Part shown: one piece after another, positions 8,258 through 17,137 of the stretch | Layout of the letters: each line of letters begins with the position of its first letter | Numbering within the stretch: position 1 is the first letter of the stretch | DNA from: Aquabacterium sp. A3 | GTDB taxonomy: Bacteria; Pseudomonadota; Gammaproteobacteria; Burkholderiales; Burkholderiaceae_C | Assembly: GCF_038069945.1 (NCBI RefSeq) | Contig: NZ_JBBPEV010000002.1 | Span: 1 to 64,000, forward strand | Direction of reading: 5' to 3' | DNA length: 64,000 nt | The notes under the pieces: model-generated | Told to the model about the DNA's origin: nothing | Databases searched by the model: none | Seen by the model: the letters and a program-made list of their open reading frames with translations, nothing else | Translations under genes and position numbers: made by a program

Positions 8258-9322
8258 ATGGCACTCGTATCTATGCGCCAGCTGCTGGACCATGCCGCCG
8301 AAAACGGCTACGGCATTCCGGCTTTCAACGTGAACAACCTGGAGCAGGTGCAGGCCGTGATGGCCGCCGCCGACGAGGTGGGCGCGCCCGTGATCCTGCA
8401 GGCCTCGGCGGGCGCCCGCAAGTACGCCGGCGAATCATTCATCAAGCACCTGATCCAGGCCGCCGTGGAAGCCTACCCCCACATCCCCCTGGTGATGCAC
8501 CAGGACCACGGCACCAGCCCCAAGGTGTGTGCCGGCGCCATCGACCTGGGCTTTGGCTCGGTGATGATGGACGGCTCGCTGATGGAAGACGGCAAGACCC
8601 CGGCCTCGTTCGACTACAACGTGGACGTGACCCGCAAGGTCGTGGACATGGCGCACAAGGTGGGCGTGACCGTGGAAGGCGAGCTGGGCTGCCTGGGCAA
8701 CCTGGAAACCGGTGAAGCTGGCGAAGAAGACGGCATCGGCGCCGAAGGCAAGCTGGACCACAGCCAGATGCTGACCGACCCCGAAGAAGCCGCCGTGTTC
8801 GTGCGTGAAACCCAGCTGGACGCCCTGGCGATCGCCATCGGCACCAGCCACGGCGCCTACAAGTTCTCGCGCAAGCCCACGGGCGACATCCTGGCCATTT
8901 CGCGCGTGAAGGAAATCCACGCCCGCATCCCCAACACCCACCTGGTGATGCACGGCTCCTCGTCGGTGCCGCAAGAGCTGCTGGCCATCATCAACCAGTA
9001 CGGCGGCAAGATGAAGGAAACCTACGGCGTGCCCGTGGAAGAAATCCAGGAAGCCATCAAGTACGGCGTGCGCAAGATCAACATCGACACCGACATCCGC
9101 CTGGCGATGACCGGTGCCGTGCGCAAGTTCATGTTCGAGAACCCGGACAAGTTCGACGCCCGCGAATGGCTCAAGCCTGCCCGCGAAGCCGCCAAGGCCG
9201 TGTGCAAGCAGCGTTACATCGAGTTTGGTTGCGAAGGCCAGGCCGGCAAGATCAAGCCCATCAGCCTGAGCGACATCGCCGCAGCCTACGCCTCGGGCAA
9301 GCTGGCGCAGCTGGTGGCCTGA
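8258..9322 (+). CDS. fba: Class II fructose-1,6-bisphosphate aldolase
   Basis: This zinc-dependent aldolase interconverts fructose-1,6-bisphosphate with dihydroxyacetone phosphate and glyceraldehyde-3-phosphate. The 354-residue protein has the class II zinc-ligand motif MHQDHG (H81 and H84), the GELGCLG segment, TSHGAYKF and the phosphate-binding [10 protein letters not shown] near residue 275. Length and motifs fit the betaproteobacterial/Calvin-cycle-type class II enzyme. GGGG before the ATG serves as a weak ribosome site. It lies with pgk and pyk and is separately terminated. Confidence 0.97.
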   Translation: MALVSMRQLLDHAAENGYGIPAFNVNNLEQVQAVMAAADEVGAPVILQASAGARKYAGESFIKHLIQAAVEAYPHIPLVMHQDHGTSPKVCAGAIDLGFGSVMMDGSLMEDGKTPASFDYNVDVTRKVVDMAHKVGVTVEGELGCLGNLETGEAGEEDGIGAEGKLDHSQMLTDPEEAAVFVRETQLDALAIAIGTSHGAYKFSRKPTGDILAISRVKEIHARIPNTHLVMHGSSSVPQELLAIINQYGGKMKETYGVPVEEIQEAIKYGVRKINIDTDIRLAMTGAVRKFMFENPDKFDAREWLKPAREAAKAVCKQRYIEFGCEGQAGKIKPISLSDIAAAYASGKLAQLVA

Positions 9323-9344
9323 TCGCCTTTGGCGCCCTGAACAG

Positions 9345-9376
9345 CCGGTGCAGCCCCTCGGGGCGCACCGGTTTTT
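9345..9376 (+). terminator. Intrinsic terminator after fba
   Basis: CCGGTGC and GCACCGG pair, with an inner CCCC/GGGG stem, and are followed by TTTTT. It begins 23 bases after the fba stop. Confidence 0.88.
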
Positions 9377-9451
9377 TCATGGGCGCAGCGTGGGCGGGTA
9401 TGCTTCAGATCCTCTGGATGTCGTCCCGGTTCACGCCAAGGAGTTCTGCCC

Positions 9452-10114
9452 ATGCTCAAGCTTTACGGTTTTCCCCTGTCCAATTACTACAACAAGGTCA
9501 AGCTGGCCTTGCTGGAAAAGGGTGTGCCCTTTGAAGAGGTGCTGGTGCACTGGGGCGTCGAGGGCAAGGAAGGCAAGTCGCCCTTGGGCAAGGTGCCCTA
9601 CATCGAAACCGAAGATGGTTTCCTGTGCGAAAGCCAGGTGATCCTGGACTACATCGAGGCCCGCTGGCCCACGCCCGCCCTGGTGCCCGCCGACCCCTGG
9701 CAGGCGGCCAAGGTGCGCGAGCTGATCACCTACTGCGACTTGCACGTGGAGCTGTGCGCCCGCCAGCTGTACCCACAGGCCTTTTTTGGCGGCAGCCTGC
9801 CTGAGAAGTTCACCGAGCGGGTGAGGGGTGATCTGGCGCGAAAGCTTGAGGCCTTCGCGTCGGTGGCCCAGTTTGCGCCCTATGCCGCGGGCGATGAGTT
9901 CACCATGGCCGACTGTGCCGTGTACGTGAGCCTGCCCCTGGCGGCGCTGGCCAGCAAGCTGGTGTACGGCGAAGACCTGGTGGCTGCGGCGGGCATCGAC
10001 TGGAAGGGCTACGTGAAGCTCATTGAGCAGCGGCCCAGTGCGCAAAAGGTGGCGGCCGATCGCAAAGCCGATCAGGCGCGGGCCATGGCTGCCAACAAGG
10101 CCAAGGCACAATAA
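9452..10114 (+). CDS. Glutathione S-transferase family protein
   Basis: This 220-residue cytosolic GST has a thioredoxin-like N-domain ([20 protein letters not shown], with the GKVPYIE cis-Pro loop and the [10 protein letters not shown] glutathione-binding turn near residues 60-70). An all-helical C-domain includes [10 protein letters not shown], the N-capping/hydrophobic staple region. It could conjugate or reduce electrophiles with glutathione; the substrate is unknown. The C-terminus is a Lys/Ala-rich tail. It lies between fba and purC, with 26 bases to purC, and may be cotranscribed with it. Confidence 0.9.
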   Translation: MLKLYGFPLSNYYNKVKLALLEKGVPFEEVLVHWGVEGKEGKSPLGKVPYIETEDGFLCESQVILDYIEARWPTPALVPADPWQAAKVRELITYCDLHVELCARQLYPQAFFGGSLPEKFTERVRGDLARKLEAFASVAQFAPYAAGDEFTMADCAVYVSLPLAALASKLVYGEDLVAAAGIDWKGYVKLIEQRPSAQKVAADRKADQARAMAANKAKAQ

Positions 10115-10140
10115 CGGCCTGTTTGTTGATCGCCTTGCCC

Positions 10141-11052
10141 ATGACCGCCGCTCTGCACACCTCCGCCCTCAACTCCCTGCCGCTGCTGGCGCGTGGCAAG
10201 GTTCGCGACAACTACGCGGTGGGCGACGACCGCATCCTGATGATCGCGTCTGACCGCATCAGCGCGTTCGACGTGATCATGGGCGAGCCCATCCCGGGCA
10301 AGGGCGCGCTGTTGACCCAGATGGCCTTGTTCTGGTTCGAGCTGCTGAAAGACGTGGCGCCCAACCACCTCACCGGCGACGACCCGCTGAGCGTGGTGGC
10401 CCCGGCCGAGCGTGCGCAGGTGGAAGGCCGTGCCATGCTGGTCAAGAAGCTCAAGCCCCTGCCCGTGGAGGCCGTGGTGCGCGGCTACCTGGCCGGCAGC
10501 GGCTGGAAGGAATACCAGGACAACGGCATGGTGTGCGGCGTGAAGCTGCCCGCCGGCTTGAAGAACGCCAGCAAGCTGCCCGAGCCCATCTTCACCCCGG
10601 CCACCAAGGCCGAGGTGGGCGACCACGATGAGAACATCAGCTACGAGCAGATGGCCGAGATCATCGGCGCCGACATGGCCGCCAAGGTGCGCGACCTGGC
10701 CATCGCGCTGTACAAGAAGGCCGCCGATTACGCGCTGACCAAGGGCATCATCATCGCCGACACGAAGTTCGAGTTCGGCTTGGATGAATATGGCACCCTG
10801 ACCGTGATGGACGAGGTGCTGACGCCCGATTCATCGCGCTTCTGGCCCGTGGAAGGCTACGAGGCCGCGTTCGCCGCCGGCCAGAACCCGCCCAGCTACG
10901 ACAAGCAGTTTGTGCGCGACTGGCTGGAGCAGGCCACGGTGAATGGCCAGCCGTGGGACAAGACCGCGCCGTCGCCGGCCCTGCCGCAGGACGTGATCGA
11001 AAAGACCGCAGCCAAGTACCGCGAGGCACTCACCCGCCTGACGCTGGCCTGA
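10141..11052 (+). CDS. purC: SAICAR synthase (phosphoribosylaminoimidazole-succinocarboxamide synthase)
   Basis: This enzyme ligates aspartate to CAIR with ATP in purine biosynthesis. The 303-residue length is typical of the monofunctional betaproteobacterial form. Visible motifs are [44 protein letters not shown], the ATP-site segment [11 protein letters not shown] and [13 protein letters not shown]. An upstream in-frame TTG at 10123 is rejected; homologous sequence begins at the ATG at 10141. The partner genes purE and purK lie 20 kb away, beyond the pilus region. Confidence 0.97.
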   Translation: MTAALHTSALNSLPLLARGKVRDNYAVGDDRILMIASDRISAFDVIMGEPIPGKGALLTQMALFWFELLKDVAPNHLTGDDPLSVVAPAERAQVEGRAMLVKKLKPLPVEAVVRGYLAGSGWKEYQDNGMVCGVKLPAGLKNASKLPEPIFTPATKAEVGDHDENISYEQMAEIIGADMAAKVRDLAIALYKKAADYALTKGIIIADTKFEFGLDEYGTLTVMDEVLTPDSSRFWPVEGYEAAFAAGQNPPSYDKQFVRDWLEQATVNGQPWDKTAPSPALPQDVIEKTAAKYREALTRLTLA

Positions 11053-11060
11053 CCGATCCG

Positions 11061-11909
11061 TCAGGCCTGATCGTTCAGGCCCTCGAGGTGTTCGGGGTGC
11101 TCGCCAGTGGGGTCGGGGGGCAGTTCATCGGGCATCGCCAGGGACGCGCGTGCGGCCATGGCGTCTGCGGCCCACCCCTGGAGCACCTGGGCCACGTCAC
11201 CCACGCCGATTTTTTTCAGGGCCGAGAACAGTGTGATGCCCACATCGGCCTCGTCCGTCACGACGGTACCCAGGGCCTCCTGGGCCTTGGCCAGCGATTC
11301 GGCCTGCTCTTTCTTGTTGAGCTTGTCGGCCTTGGTGAGCAGCACCAGCAGCTTGACCTCGCCCGAGCGCACGCGCGGCGCCACGAAGGACAGCAGTTGC
11401 AGATCGAGCTCGGTGAAACCGTGGCGCGAGTCGACCATCTGCACCACGCCGGTCAGGTTGCGGCGTATTTCGAGGTAGCGCGCCATGACCTGCTGCCAGC
11501 GCACCTTGGCCTCGCGCTCGACGGCGGCGTAGCCGTAGCCGGGCAGGTCGGTCCAGACCAGGTTGGGGGCGTCTTTGGGGCCCACCTCGAACAGGTTGAT
11601 GTGCTGGGTGCGCCCCGGGGTCTTGGAGGCGTAGGCCAGTTGGCGTTGCTGGGCCAGGGTGTTGATGGCGGTGGATTTGCCCGCGTTGGAGCGGCCCACG
11701 AAGGCGACTTCGGGCAATTCATTGACCGGCAGCTGGTTGAGCTGGGCCGCCGTGGTGAGGAAGCGGGCCGTGTGCGCCCAGGCCAGCGCCAGACGGGCCG
11801 GGTCGGCGGTCGCTTCATCGCCCCTGTTCAGGGCGGGCGCCGGTGGCGTCTGGCTGCGCTCGGAGTGTCGCGGATTGGATTTGGGGCGGGGGTTTGCAGG
11901 ACGGGGCAT
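11061..11909 (-). CDS. engB: Ribosome biogenesis GTP-binding protein EngB/YsxC
   Basis: This GTPase is needed for assembly of the large ribosomal subunit. In 282 residues it shows G1 GRSNAGKST (72-80), switch II DLPGYGYA (121-128) and G4 TKAD (192-195). The roughly 55-residue N-terminal extension and 40-residue C-terminal tail (DELPPDPTGEHPE) are longer than in the minimal E. coli type; the extensions look disordered. The ATG at 11909 is chosen within a much longer open frame that is antisense to the cytochrome gene. It is convergent with purC (8 bases apart) and divergent from cytochrome c4. Confidence 0.95.
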   Translation of the reverse strand: MPRPANPRPKSNPRHSERSQTPPAPALNRGDEATADPARLALAWAHTARFLTTAAQLNQLPVNELPEVAFVGRSNAGKSTAINTLAQQRQLAYASKTPGRTQHINLFEVGPKDAPNLVWTDLPGYGYAAVEREAKVRWQQVMARYLEIRRNLTGVVQMVDSRHGFTELDLQLLSFVAPRVRSGEVKLLVLLTKADKLNKKEQAESLAKAQEALGTVVTDEADVGITLFSALKKIGVGDVAQVLQGWAADAMAARASLAMPDELPPDPTGEHPEHLEGLNDQA

Positions 11910-11918
11910 GGGGCATTG

Positions 11919-11924
11919 TAAAAT
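11919..11924 (+). promoter_or_regulatory. Possible -10 element of the cytochrome c4 gene
   Basis: TAAAAT, preceded by TTG, lies 75 bases upstream of the cytochrome c4 ATG in the divergent gap with engB. No clear -35 is present. Confidence 0.35.
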
Positions 11925-11999
11925 CTTTGGGTTTGGCCTTGAACCTGTCTGCCAAGACAATTCAAGGTTGCTCCCCACCACACACACTGCCCCTACGCC

Positions 12000-12611
12000 A
12001 TGAAGCGCTTTTCTCACCTGATTGCCCTTGCCTCGGTGGCCCTGTCTATGTCTGGCGTGGCCCATGCCCAGAGCAAGCCTGATCTGGCGGCTGGTGCGGC
12101 CAAGGCCGCCGTCTGCATGGCCTGTCACACCGCAGACGGCAGCCGTGGTTTGGCTGCCAACCCGATCCTGCAAGGTCAGCACCCCGAGTACCTGGTCAAG
12201 CAATTGACCGAGTTCAAGGAAGGCAAGCGCAAGAACGCCGTGATGAATGGCATGGCCGCCCCGCTGTCCACCCAGGACATGATCGACATCGCCGCCTTCT
12301 TTGCCAGCAAGAAGCCCGTGCCGGGCCAGGCCCGTGATGCCGAGTCCGTCAAGCAGGGCGAAAGCATCTGGCGCGGTGGCATCGCCAAGAAGGGCGTGCC
12401 GGCCTGTGCGGGTTGCCACAGCCCCAACGGCGCGGGCATTCCGTCGCAATACCCCCGCCTGGGTGGTCAGCACTATGACTACACCAAGGCCCAGCTGGTG
12501 GCGTTCCGTCAGGGCGAGCGCACCAACAACGCCCAGATGACGGCGATCGCGGCCAACCTGAGCGACAAGGAAATCCACGCGCTGGCCGACTACATTGCCG
12601 GCCTGCGCTGA
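12000..12611 (+). CDS. Cytochrome c4 (di-haem)
   Basis: This 203-residue exported di-haem cytochrome has a signal peptide (MKRFSHLIALASVALSMSGVAHA, cleaved near residue 23). The two CxxCH haem sites are C39-M-A-C42-H43 and C136-A-G-C139-H140. Each half carries a methionine-bearing stretch (KNAVMNGMAAPL and NNAQMTAIAANL) that fits the axial Met ligand. The tandem-domain layout and length fit c4, a periplasmic electron carrier to terminal oxidases. It stands directly before the ResB/CcsB system that would attach its haem. Confidence 0.95.
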   Translation: MKRFSHLIALASVALSMSGVAHAQSKPDLAAGAAKAAVCMACHTADGSRGLAANPILQGQHPEYLVKQLTEFKEGKRKNAVMNGMAAPLSTQDMIDIAAFFASKKPVPGQARDAESVKQGESIWRGGIAKKGVPACAGCHSPNGAGIPSQYPRLGGQHYDYTKAQLVAFRQGERTNNAQMTAIAANLSDKEIHALADYIAGLR

Positions 12612-12672
12612 GACGCATGGCCGACCAGCCGGGGCACTCAGAGCCCCGGTTGTCCATGACACCACACAGACA

Positions 12673-12706
12673 GGCGGGCCCCTGATGCAGGGTGGTCCGC
12701 CTTTTT
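12673..12706 (+). terminator. Intrinsic terminator after cytochrome c4
   Basis: GGCGGGCC pairs with GGTCCGCC (one G-T pair), followed by TTTTT. A second GC-rich hairpin (CCGGGGC/GCCCCGG, 12629-12649) lies closer to the stop but has only a short T run. Confidence 0.75.
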
Positions 12707-12727
12707 ACTTTTTGGCCACCAGGCGCC

Positions 12728-14911
12728 ATGCCCACGCACATGAGTGATGCTTCCGTGACCACCACCTTGCCTGGCCGACACGCCGGGCGCGAAGCCATCG
12801 AGCTGCTGGCCTCGATGCGCTTTGCGATCGCCCTGCTGACGGTGATCTGCATCGCTTCGGCCATCGGCACGGTCATCCTGCAAGGTGAGCCGCTGGTCAA
12901 CTACGTGGAGCAGTTCGGCCCCTTCTGGGCCGAGGTGTTTGGGGTGCTGGGCCTGTACCGCATCTACAGCGCGCCGTGGTTCCTGGTCATCCTGGCCTTC
13001 CTGGTGGTGTCCACCAGCCTGTGCATCGCCCGCAACACGCCCAAGATCCTGGCCGACTGGCGCACCCACAAAGAGCAGGTGCGCGAGCAGGCCTTGCTGG
13101 CCTTCCATCACCACGCCGAAGGCGAGATGCCGGGCTCGCTGGACGATGGGCGCCAACGGGTGCAAGGGCTGTTGCAGGCCCGTGGATGGTCCATCAAGAC
13201 CGAGCGCCGCGAGGCCAGTGCCCGCGGGGCGGCCGGCATCATGTTCGGGGCGCGACAGGGCGCGGCCAACAAGCTGGGTTACCTGGCGGCGCACGGTGCC
13301 ATCGTCCTGATCTGCCTGGGCGGGCTGTTCGATGGCGACCTGCTCATCAAGTGGCAGGCCTGGGCCAAGGACCTCACCGTGTTCCAGGGGCCGGGCGACG
13401 ACATTGAACGCAGCAAGCTGGGGGTGGACAACCCCTCGTACCGCGCCAACCTGTTCGTGCCCGAGGGGCAGCGCACCAACGCGGCCGTGGTGCAGATGAG
13501 CGATGGCATGCTGCTGCAGCCCCTGCCGTTCGACGTTGAGCTCAAGAAGTTCATCGTCGAGTACTACAGCACGGGCATGCCCAAGCGCTTTGCCAGCGAG
13601 GTGCGCATCCACGACCCGGCCAAGCCGTCGCCGCAGGACTTCACCATCGAGGTCAACCATCCGCTGGTGTACGACGGGGTGACCTTGTTCCAGTCGAGTT
13701 TCGAAGACGGGGGCTCGTCGGTGACCTTGCAGCCTGTGCGCCTGGATGGCCGCTCATTGGGCGCGCCGCCGCCGGTGGACGCGCAGGTGCGCGGCCCGGC
13801 CGTGCGCATGCCCGACGCCTGGTGGGGCGGGCAAGGCAAGCGCCTGGAGGTGTCCGACCTCAAGCTCATCAACGTGGAGGACCTCAGCCAGGCGCAGCGC
13901 GTGCTGCCTGAAGACGAGGCGGCCCAGGCGGCATCGGCGGCCACCGAGGACTGGGCGACGGGGCTGGAAAAGCACCTGGGGTCGGGCGCCAAGAAGCCGG
14001 GCGACAAAAAGCTGTTCAACCTGGGGCCCGCCGTCAGCTACAAGCTGCGTGACGAGGCCGGGCAGGCCCGCGAATTCCACAACTTCATGATGCCCGTGAC
14101 GCTGGACGGGCATGCGGTGTTTTTGCTGGGGGTGCGCGACACCCCGGCCGAGTCTTTCCGCTACCTGCGGGTGCCGGCTGACGAGAACATGCGCATGGAC
14201 GGGTGGCTGCGCCTGCGTGCGGCGCTGGGTGATGCCGGCCGGCGCGATGAAGCGGCCCGCCGGTTTGCCCTGGGCGCCGCACCGGCAGGTCGCCCGGAGG
14301 TGGCCGAGCAGTTGCAGATGTCGGCGCGGCGCGCGCTGGAGTTGTTCTCTGGCGCGGTGTATCCGGTGCCCCCCCAGCCAGGGCAGCCCGAGCCACCCAC
14401 GGGCGGGCTGGCGGCCTTGTCCACCTTCATCGAGGCGGCGGTGCCCGAAGCGCAGCGCGAAGCCACGGCGGCCACCTTGATCCGCATCCTCAACGGCTCG
14501 TTGCTGGAGCTCTACCAGATGAGCCGGGCTGAAGCCGACCTGCCGCCGGCCAGCATGGCCGATGAGAGCACGCGCAGCTTTTTGACCCAGGCGGTGCTGT
14601 CCTTGTCGGATGCGGCGTTCTTTCCCGAGCCGGTGATCTTCACGCTCGGCTCGTTCGAGCACCGGCAGGCCAGCGTCTTCCAGGTCACGCGCACACCTGG
14701 GCGCAATGTGGTCTATCTGGGCTGCCTCTTGCTGATCATCGGCGTGTTTGCGATGCTCTACATCCGTGAGCGTCGGGTGTGGGTGTGGGTGTCTGATGAT
14801 GGCGCGGGCCGCACACGCTGGCGCATGGCTCTGTCGTCCACCCGCCAGACGTTGGATGTGGACCAGGAGTTTGCCGAGTTGAAGCAGGCCCTGGCGGCGC
14901 CCACCGCCTGA
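12728..14911 (+). CDS. resB: Cytochrome c biogenesis protein ResB (Ccs1)
   Basis: This 727-residue inner-membrane protein is half of the system II haem lyase. It has N-terminal membrane helices (FAIALLTVICIASAIGTVI, then APWFLVILAFLVVSTSL), a third (LGYLAAHGAIVLICLGGLF), a very large periplasmic domain, and a final helix near residue 670 (VVYLGCLLLIIGVFAMLYI). Motifs such as ARNTPKIL and VNHPLVYDGVTLFQSSFEDGGS are typical of ResB. ATG 12728 is preferred over the ATG 12 bases later because a weak AGG lies upstream. The gene forms an operon with ccsB (52-base gap) and a Crp/Fnr gene. Confidence 0.95.
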   Translation: MPTHMSDASVTTTLPGRHAGREAIELLASMRFAIALLTVICIASAIGTVILQGEPLVNYVEQFGPFWAEVFGVLGLYRIYSAPWFLVILAFLVVSTSLCIARNTPKILADWRTHKEQVREQALLAFHHHAEGEMPGSLDDGRQRVQGLLQARGWSIKTERREASARGAAGIMFGARQGAANKLGYLAAHGAIVLICLGGLFDGDLLIKWQAWAKDLTVFQGPGDDIERSKLGVDNPSYRANLFVPEGQRTNAAVVQMSDGMLLQPLPFDVELKKFIVEYYSTGMPKRFASEVRIHDPAKPSPQDFTIEVNHPLVYDGVTLFQSSFEDGGSSVTLQPVRLDGRSLGAPPPVDAQVRGPAVRMPDAWWGGQGKRLEVSDLKLINVEDLSQAQRVLPEDEAAQAASAATEDWATGLEKHLGSGAKKPGDKKLFNLGPAVSYKLRDEAGQAREFHNFMMPVTLDGHAVFLLGVRDTPAESFRYLRVPADENMRMDGWLRLRAALGDAGRRDEAARRFALGAAPAGRPEVAEQLQMSARRALELFSGAVYPVPPQPGQPEPPTGGLAALSTFIEAAVPEAQREATAATLIRILNGSLLELYQMSRAEADLPPASMADESTRSFLTQAVLSLSDAAFFPEPVIFTLGSFEHRQASVFQVTRTPGRNVVYLGCLLLIIGVFAMLYIRERRVWVWVSDDGAGRTRWRMALSSTRQTLDVDQEFAELKQALAAPTA

Positions 14912-14963
14912 GCCACGCGGCCGTGTTCCCGGATCGTCTTTGAATCTTGTCAGGAATCGAACC

Positions 14964-16325
14964 ATGTCACTGAGTACCACCACCACCGCCCGTGTGGCCC
15001 CGGGCCTGCCCGCCGGGCGTGACGTCTGGGACTGGCTGTTTGCGCTGTTGCTGGTGGGCACGGGGGCCTACGCGTGGCAACTGCTGCACCTGCACATGGA
15101 CGTGTACGAGAAGGCCATCCTGGTGGGGGCCGTGCCCTGCCTGATCGCGCTGGGCTGGTTCTGGCGCCCGCTTCGCCCCTTGATGGTGGGGGTGGGGCTG
15201 GCCACGGGGGTGGCCATCTTGCTGTATCGCCGGGCGCTGGACGACCACGGCGCCGATCTGGCCGTGGGCGAGCAATTGTTCTTGTTGAAGTATTTGCTGT
15301 CGTCTCAGAGCGCCATCTTGTGGATGAGCCTGCTGGTGTTCATGAGCACGGTGTTTTACTGGATCGGTGCCATCTCGGGCGGCCACACGCCCACCCGCCT
15401 GGCTTCGCGCATGGCCTGGGCCAGCGTGTTTTTTGGCGTCACGGGCTCGATGGTGCGCTGGTTTGAAAGCCACCAGATCGCGCCGGACATCGGCCACATC
15501 CCGGTGAGCAACCTCTACGAAGTCTTTGTGCTGTTTGCGTGGCTCACCACCGCCTACTGGTTGTACTACGAAGACCGCTTTGCCCGCATGGGGCGCGACC
15601 TGGGCTCTCTGGGGGCCTTCGTGATGCTGGTGGTGAGCGCCTCGGTGGGCTTCTTGCTGTGGTACGCCCTGGAGCGCGGCGCACACGAGATCCAGCCCCT
15701 GGTGCCGGCCCTCAAGAGCTGGTGGATGAAACTGCACGTGCCGGCCAACTTCGTGGGCTACGGCACGTTCGCCCTGGCGGCCATGGTGGCCTTTGCCTAC
15801 CTGATCAAGGTGCGTGCGCAGGAAACCTCGTGGGTGAAGTTGCTGCCCTTGTGGCTGATGGGCGTGATCTTGTGCTTCGAGCCGCTGGTGTTCCGTTCGC
15901 GCCCTGAGGGCGAATCACCCCTGAGCAGCTACTGGGCGGTGTACTTTGGTGTGTCGGCCCTGATCGTGGCGGCCATCATCATGGCCCGCCAGCGTATTGC
16001 GCCCCGCCTGCCCGACCTGTCGGTGCTGGACGACGTGATGTACAAGGCCATCGCCGTGGGCTTCGCCTTCTTCACCATCGCCACCATCCTGGGGGCCTTG
16101 TGGGCGGCCGAGGCCTGGGGCGGCTACTGGAGCTGGGACCCGAAGGAAACCTGGGCCCTGATCGTGTGGCTGAACTACGCCGCCTGGCTGCACATGCGCC
16201 TCGTCAAGGGGCTGCGTGGTGAGTTCGCTGCCTGGTGGGCGCTGGTGGGCCTGCTGGTCACCTCGTTCGCCTTCCTGGGGGTGAACATGTTCCTGTCGGG
16301 GCTGCACTCTTACGGTTCGCTGTGA
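14964..16325 (+). CDS. ccsB: Cytochrome c biogenesis protein CcsB (CcsA/ResC family)
   Basis: This 453-residue polytopic membrane protein carries the haem-handling motif WGGYWSWDPKETW near residue 385 and conserved histidines nearby. With ResB it forms the system II synthetase that exports haem and attaches it to CxxCH sites. About eight transmembrane helices are visible. The ATG at 14964 has AGGA 8 bases upstream; the upstream TTG at 14940 is rejected. The stop overlaps the GTG start of the next gene (GTGA), so the regulator is translationally coupled. System II (not CcmA-I) is typical of Burkholderiales. Confidence 0.95.
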   Translation: MSLSTTTTARVAPGLPAGRDVWDWLFALLLVGTGAYAWQLLHLHMDVYEKAILVGAVPCLIALGWFWRPLRPLMVGVGLATGVAILLYRRALDDHGADLAVGEQLFLLKYLLSSQSAILWMSLLVFMSTVFYWIGAISGGHTPTRLASRMAWASVFFGVTGSMVRWFESHQIAPDIGHIPVSNLYEVFVLFAWLTTAYWLYYEDRFARMGRDLGSLGAFVMLVVSASVGFLLWYALERGAHEIQPLVPALKSWWMKLHVPANFVGYGTFALAAMVAFAYLIKVRAQETSWVKLLPLWLMGVILCFEPLVFRSRPEGESPLSSYWAVYFGVSALIVAAIIMARQRIAPRLPDLSVLDDVMYKAIAVGFAFFTIATILGALWAAEAWGGYWSWDPKETWALIVWLNYAAWLHMRLVKGLRGEFAAWWALVGLLVTSFAFLGVNMFLSGLHSYGSL

Positions 16326-17104
16326 GCGGCCCCCATCCCGCGCACCCACCGGCCGCGCGCTCGTGGCTGACCCCGGCGATCCTGGCGCAGTTGCGCAGCG
16401 ACCCGTGGTTCAGCCACCTGCCGCCTGAATTCGAGGCCGAACTGCTGGCCGTGGCCGTGCAGCGCCGACTGCAGGCGGGTGAGCATCTGTTTTTTCGCGG
16501 TGATCCGCCAGATGGCCTGTACGCCATCCTGGAAGGCAGCCTGCGCATCTCTGGCGTGACCGAGGCGGGCAAAGAGGCCATCTTGTCCTTGATCGACGCA
16601 CCGGCCTGGTTTGGCGAGATCTCGGCGTTTGATCAACTGCCGCGCACCCACAACGCCTGTGCTGAAGGGGCGGTGCGGGTGCTGCACATCCCTCATGCCG
16701 ACCTGATGGCCTTGCTGGCCCGCCAGCCCCTGTTCTGGCGCGAGCTGGGCGTGCTGATGGCCTTGCGCATGCGCCTGGCCTTCATCAACATGGAAGACAT
16801 GGCCCTGCTGCCCTCGGAGGTGCGCCTGGCGCGCCGCCTGGTGTGGTTGGTGGAGGCCTCGGGCCAGGTGGCCGACGTGGGGCCGTGGGTGGTGCCCATC
16901 AGCCAGACGCAGTTGGGCATGATGCTGTCGCTGTCGCGGCAGACGACCAACCAGGCGGTCAGCGCCCTGGCCTCGCAGGGTCTGGTGCGCGTGGCCTACG
17001 GGCGCATCGAGGTGCTCGACCGCGTTCGCCTCATGGAGGCGGCAGCGCTGTCAGACACCGAACGGCAGATCCTGGCGCAGTTGAGGGCCTCCGAGCGGCG
17101 CTGA
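16322..17104 (+). CDS. Crp/Fnr-family transcriptional regulator
   Basis: This 260-residue protein has a cyclic-nucleotide-type beta-barrel (LQAGEHLFFRGDPPDGLYAI, then SLIDAPAWFGEISAFD) and a C-terminal winged helix (ISQTQLGMMLSLSRQTTNQAVSAL). The start is a GTG sharing bases with the ccsB stop. There is no FNR-type N-terminal cysteine cluster, so an oxygen-sensing iron-sulfur cluster is unlikely. The recognition helix reads SRQTTNQ where E. coli CRP has SRETVGR, so two of the three base-contacting residues differ and a TGTGA target is not expected. Coupling to cytochrome c maturation suggests a link with respiration (inference). Confidence 0.88.
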   Translation: MSGPHPAHPPAARSWLTPAILAQLRSDPWFSHLPPEFEAELLAVAVQRRLQAGEHLFFRGDPPDGLYAILEGSLRISGVTEAGKEAILSLIDAPAWFGEISAFDQLPRTHNACAEGAVRVLHIPHADLMALLARQPLFWRELGVLMALRMRLAFINMEDMALLPSEVRLARRLVWLVEASGQVADVGPWVVPISQTQLGMMLSLSRQTTNQAVSALASQGLVRVAYGRIEVLDRVRLMEAAALSDTERQILAQLRASERR

Positions 17105-17137
17105 GGGGGCGGGGCTGCCGAGGCCAGTCACACCGCT

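Noticed and set aside
16322..17104. Local Crp/Fnr protein as the activator binding the TGTGA-type site before pilE
   Set aside because: Its recognition helix (SRQTTNQ) lacks the Glu and second Arg that read TGTGA in CRP.
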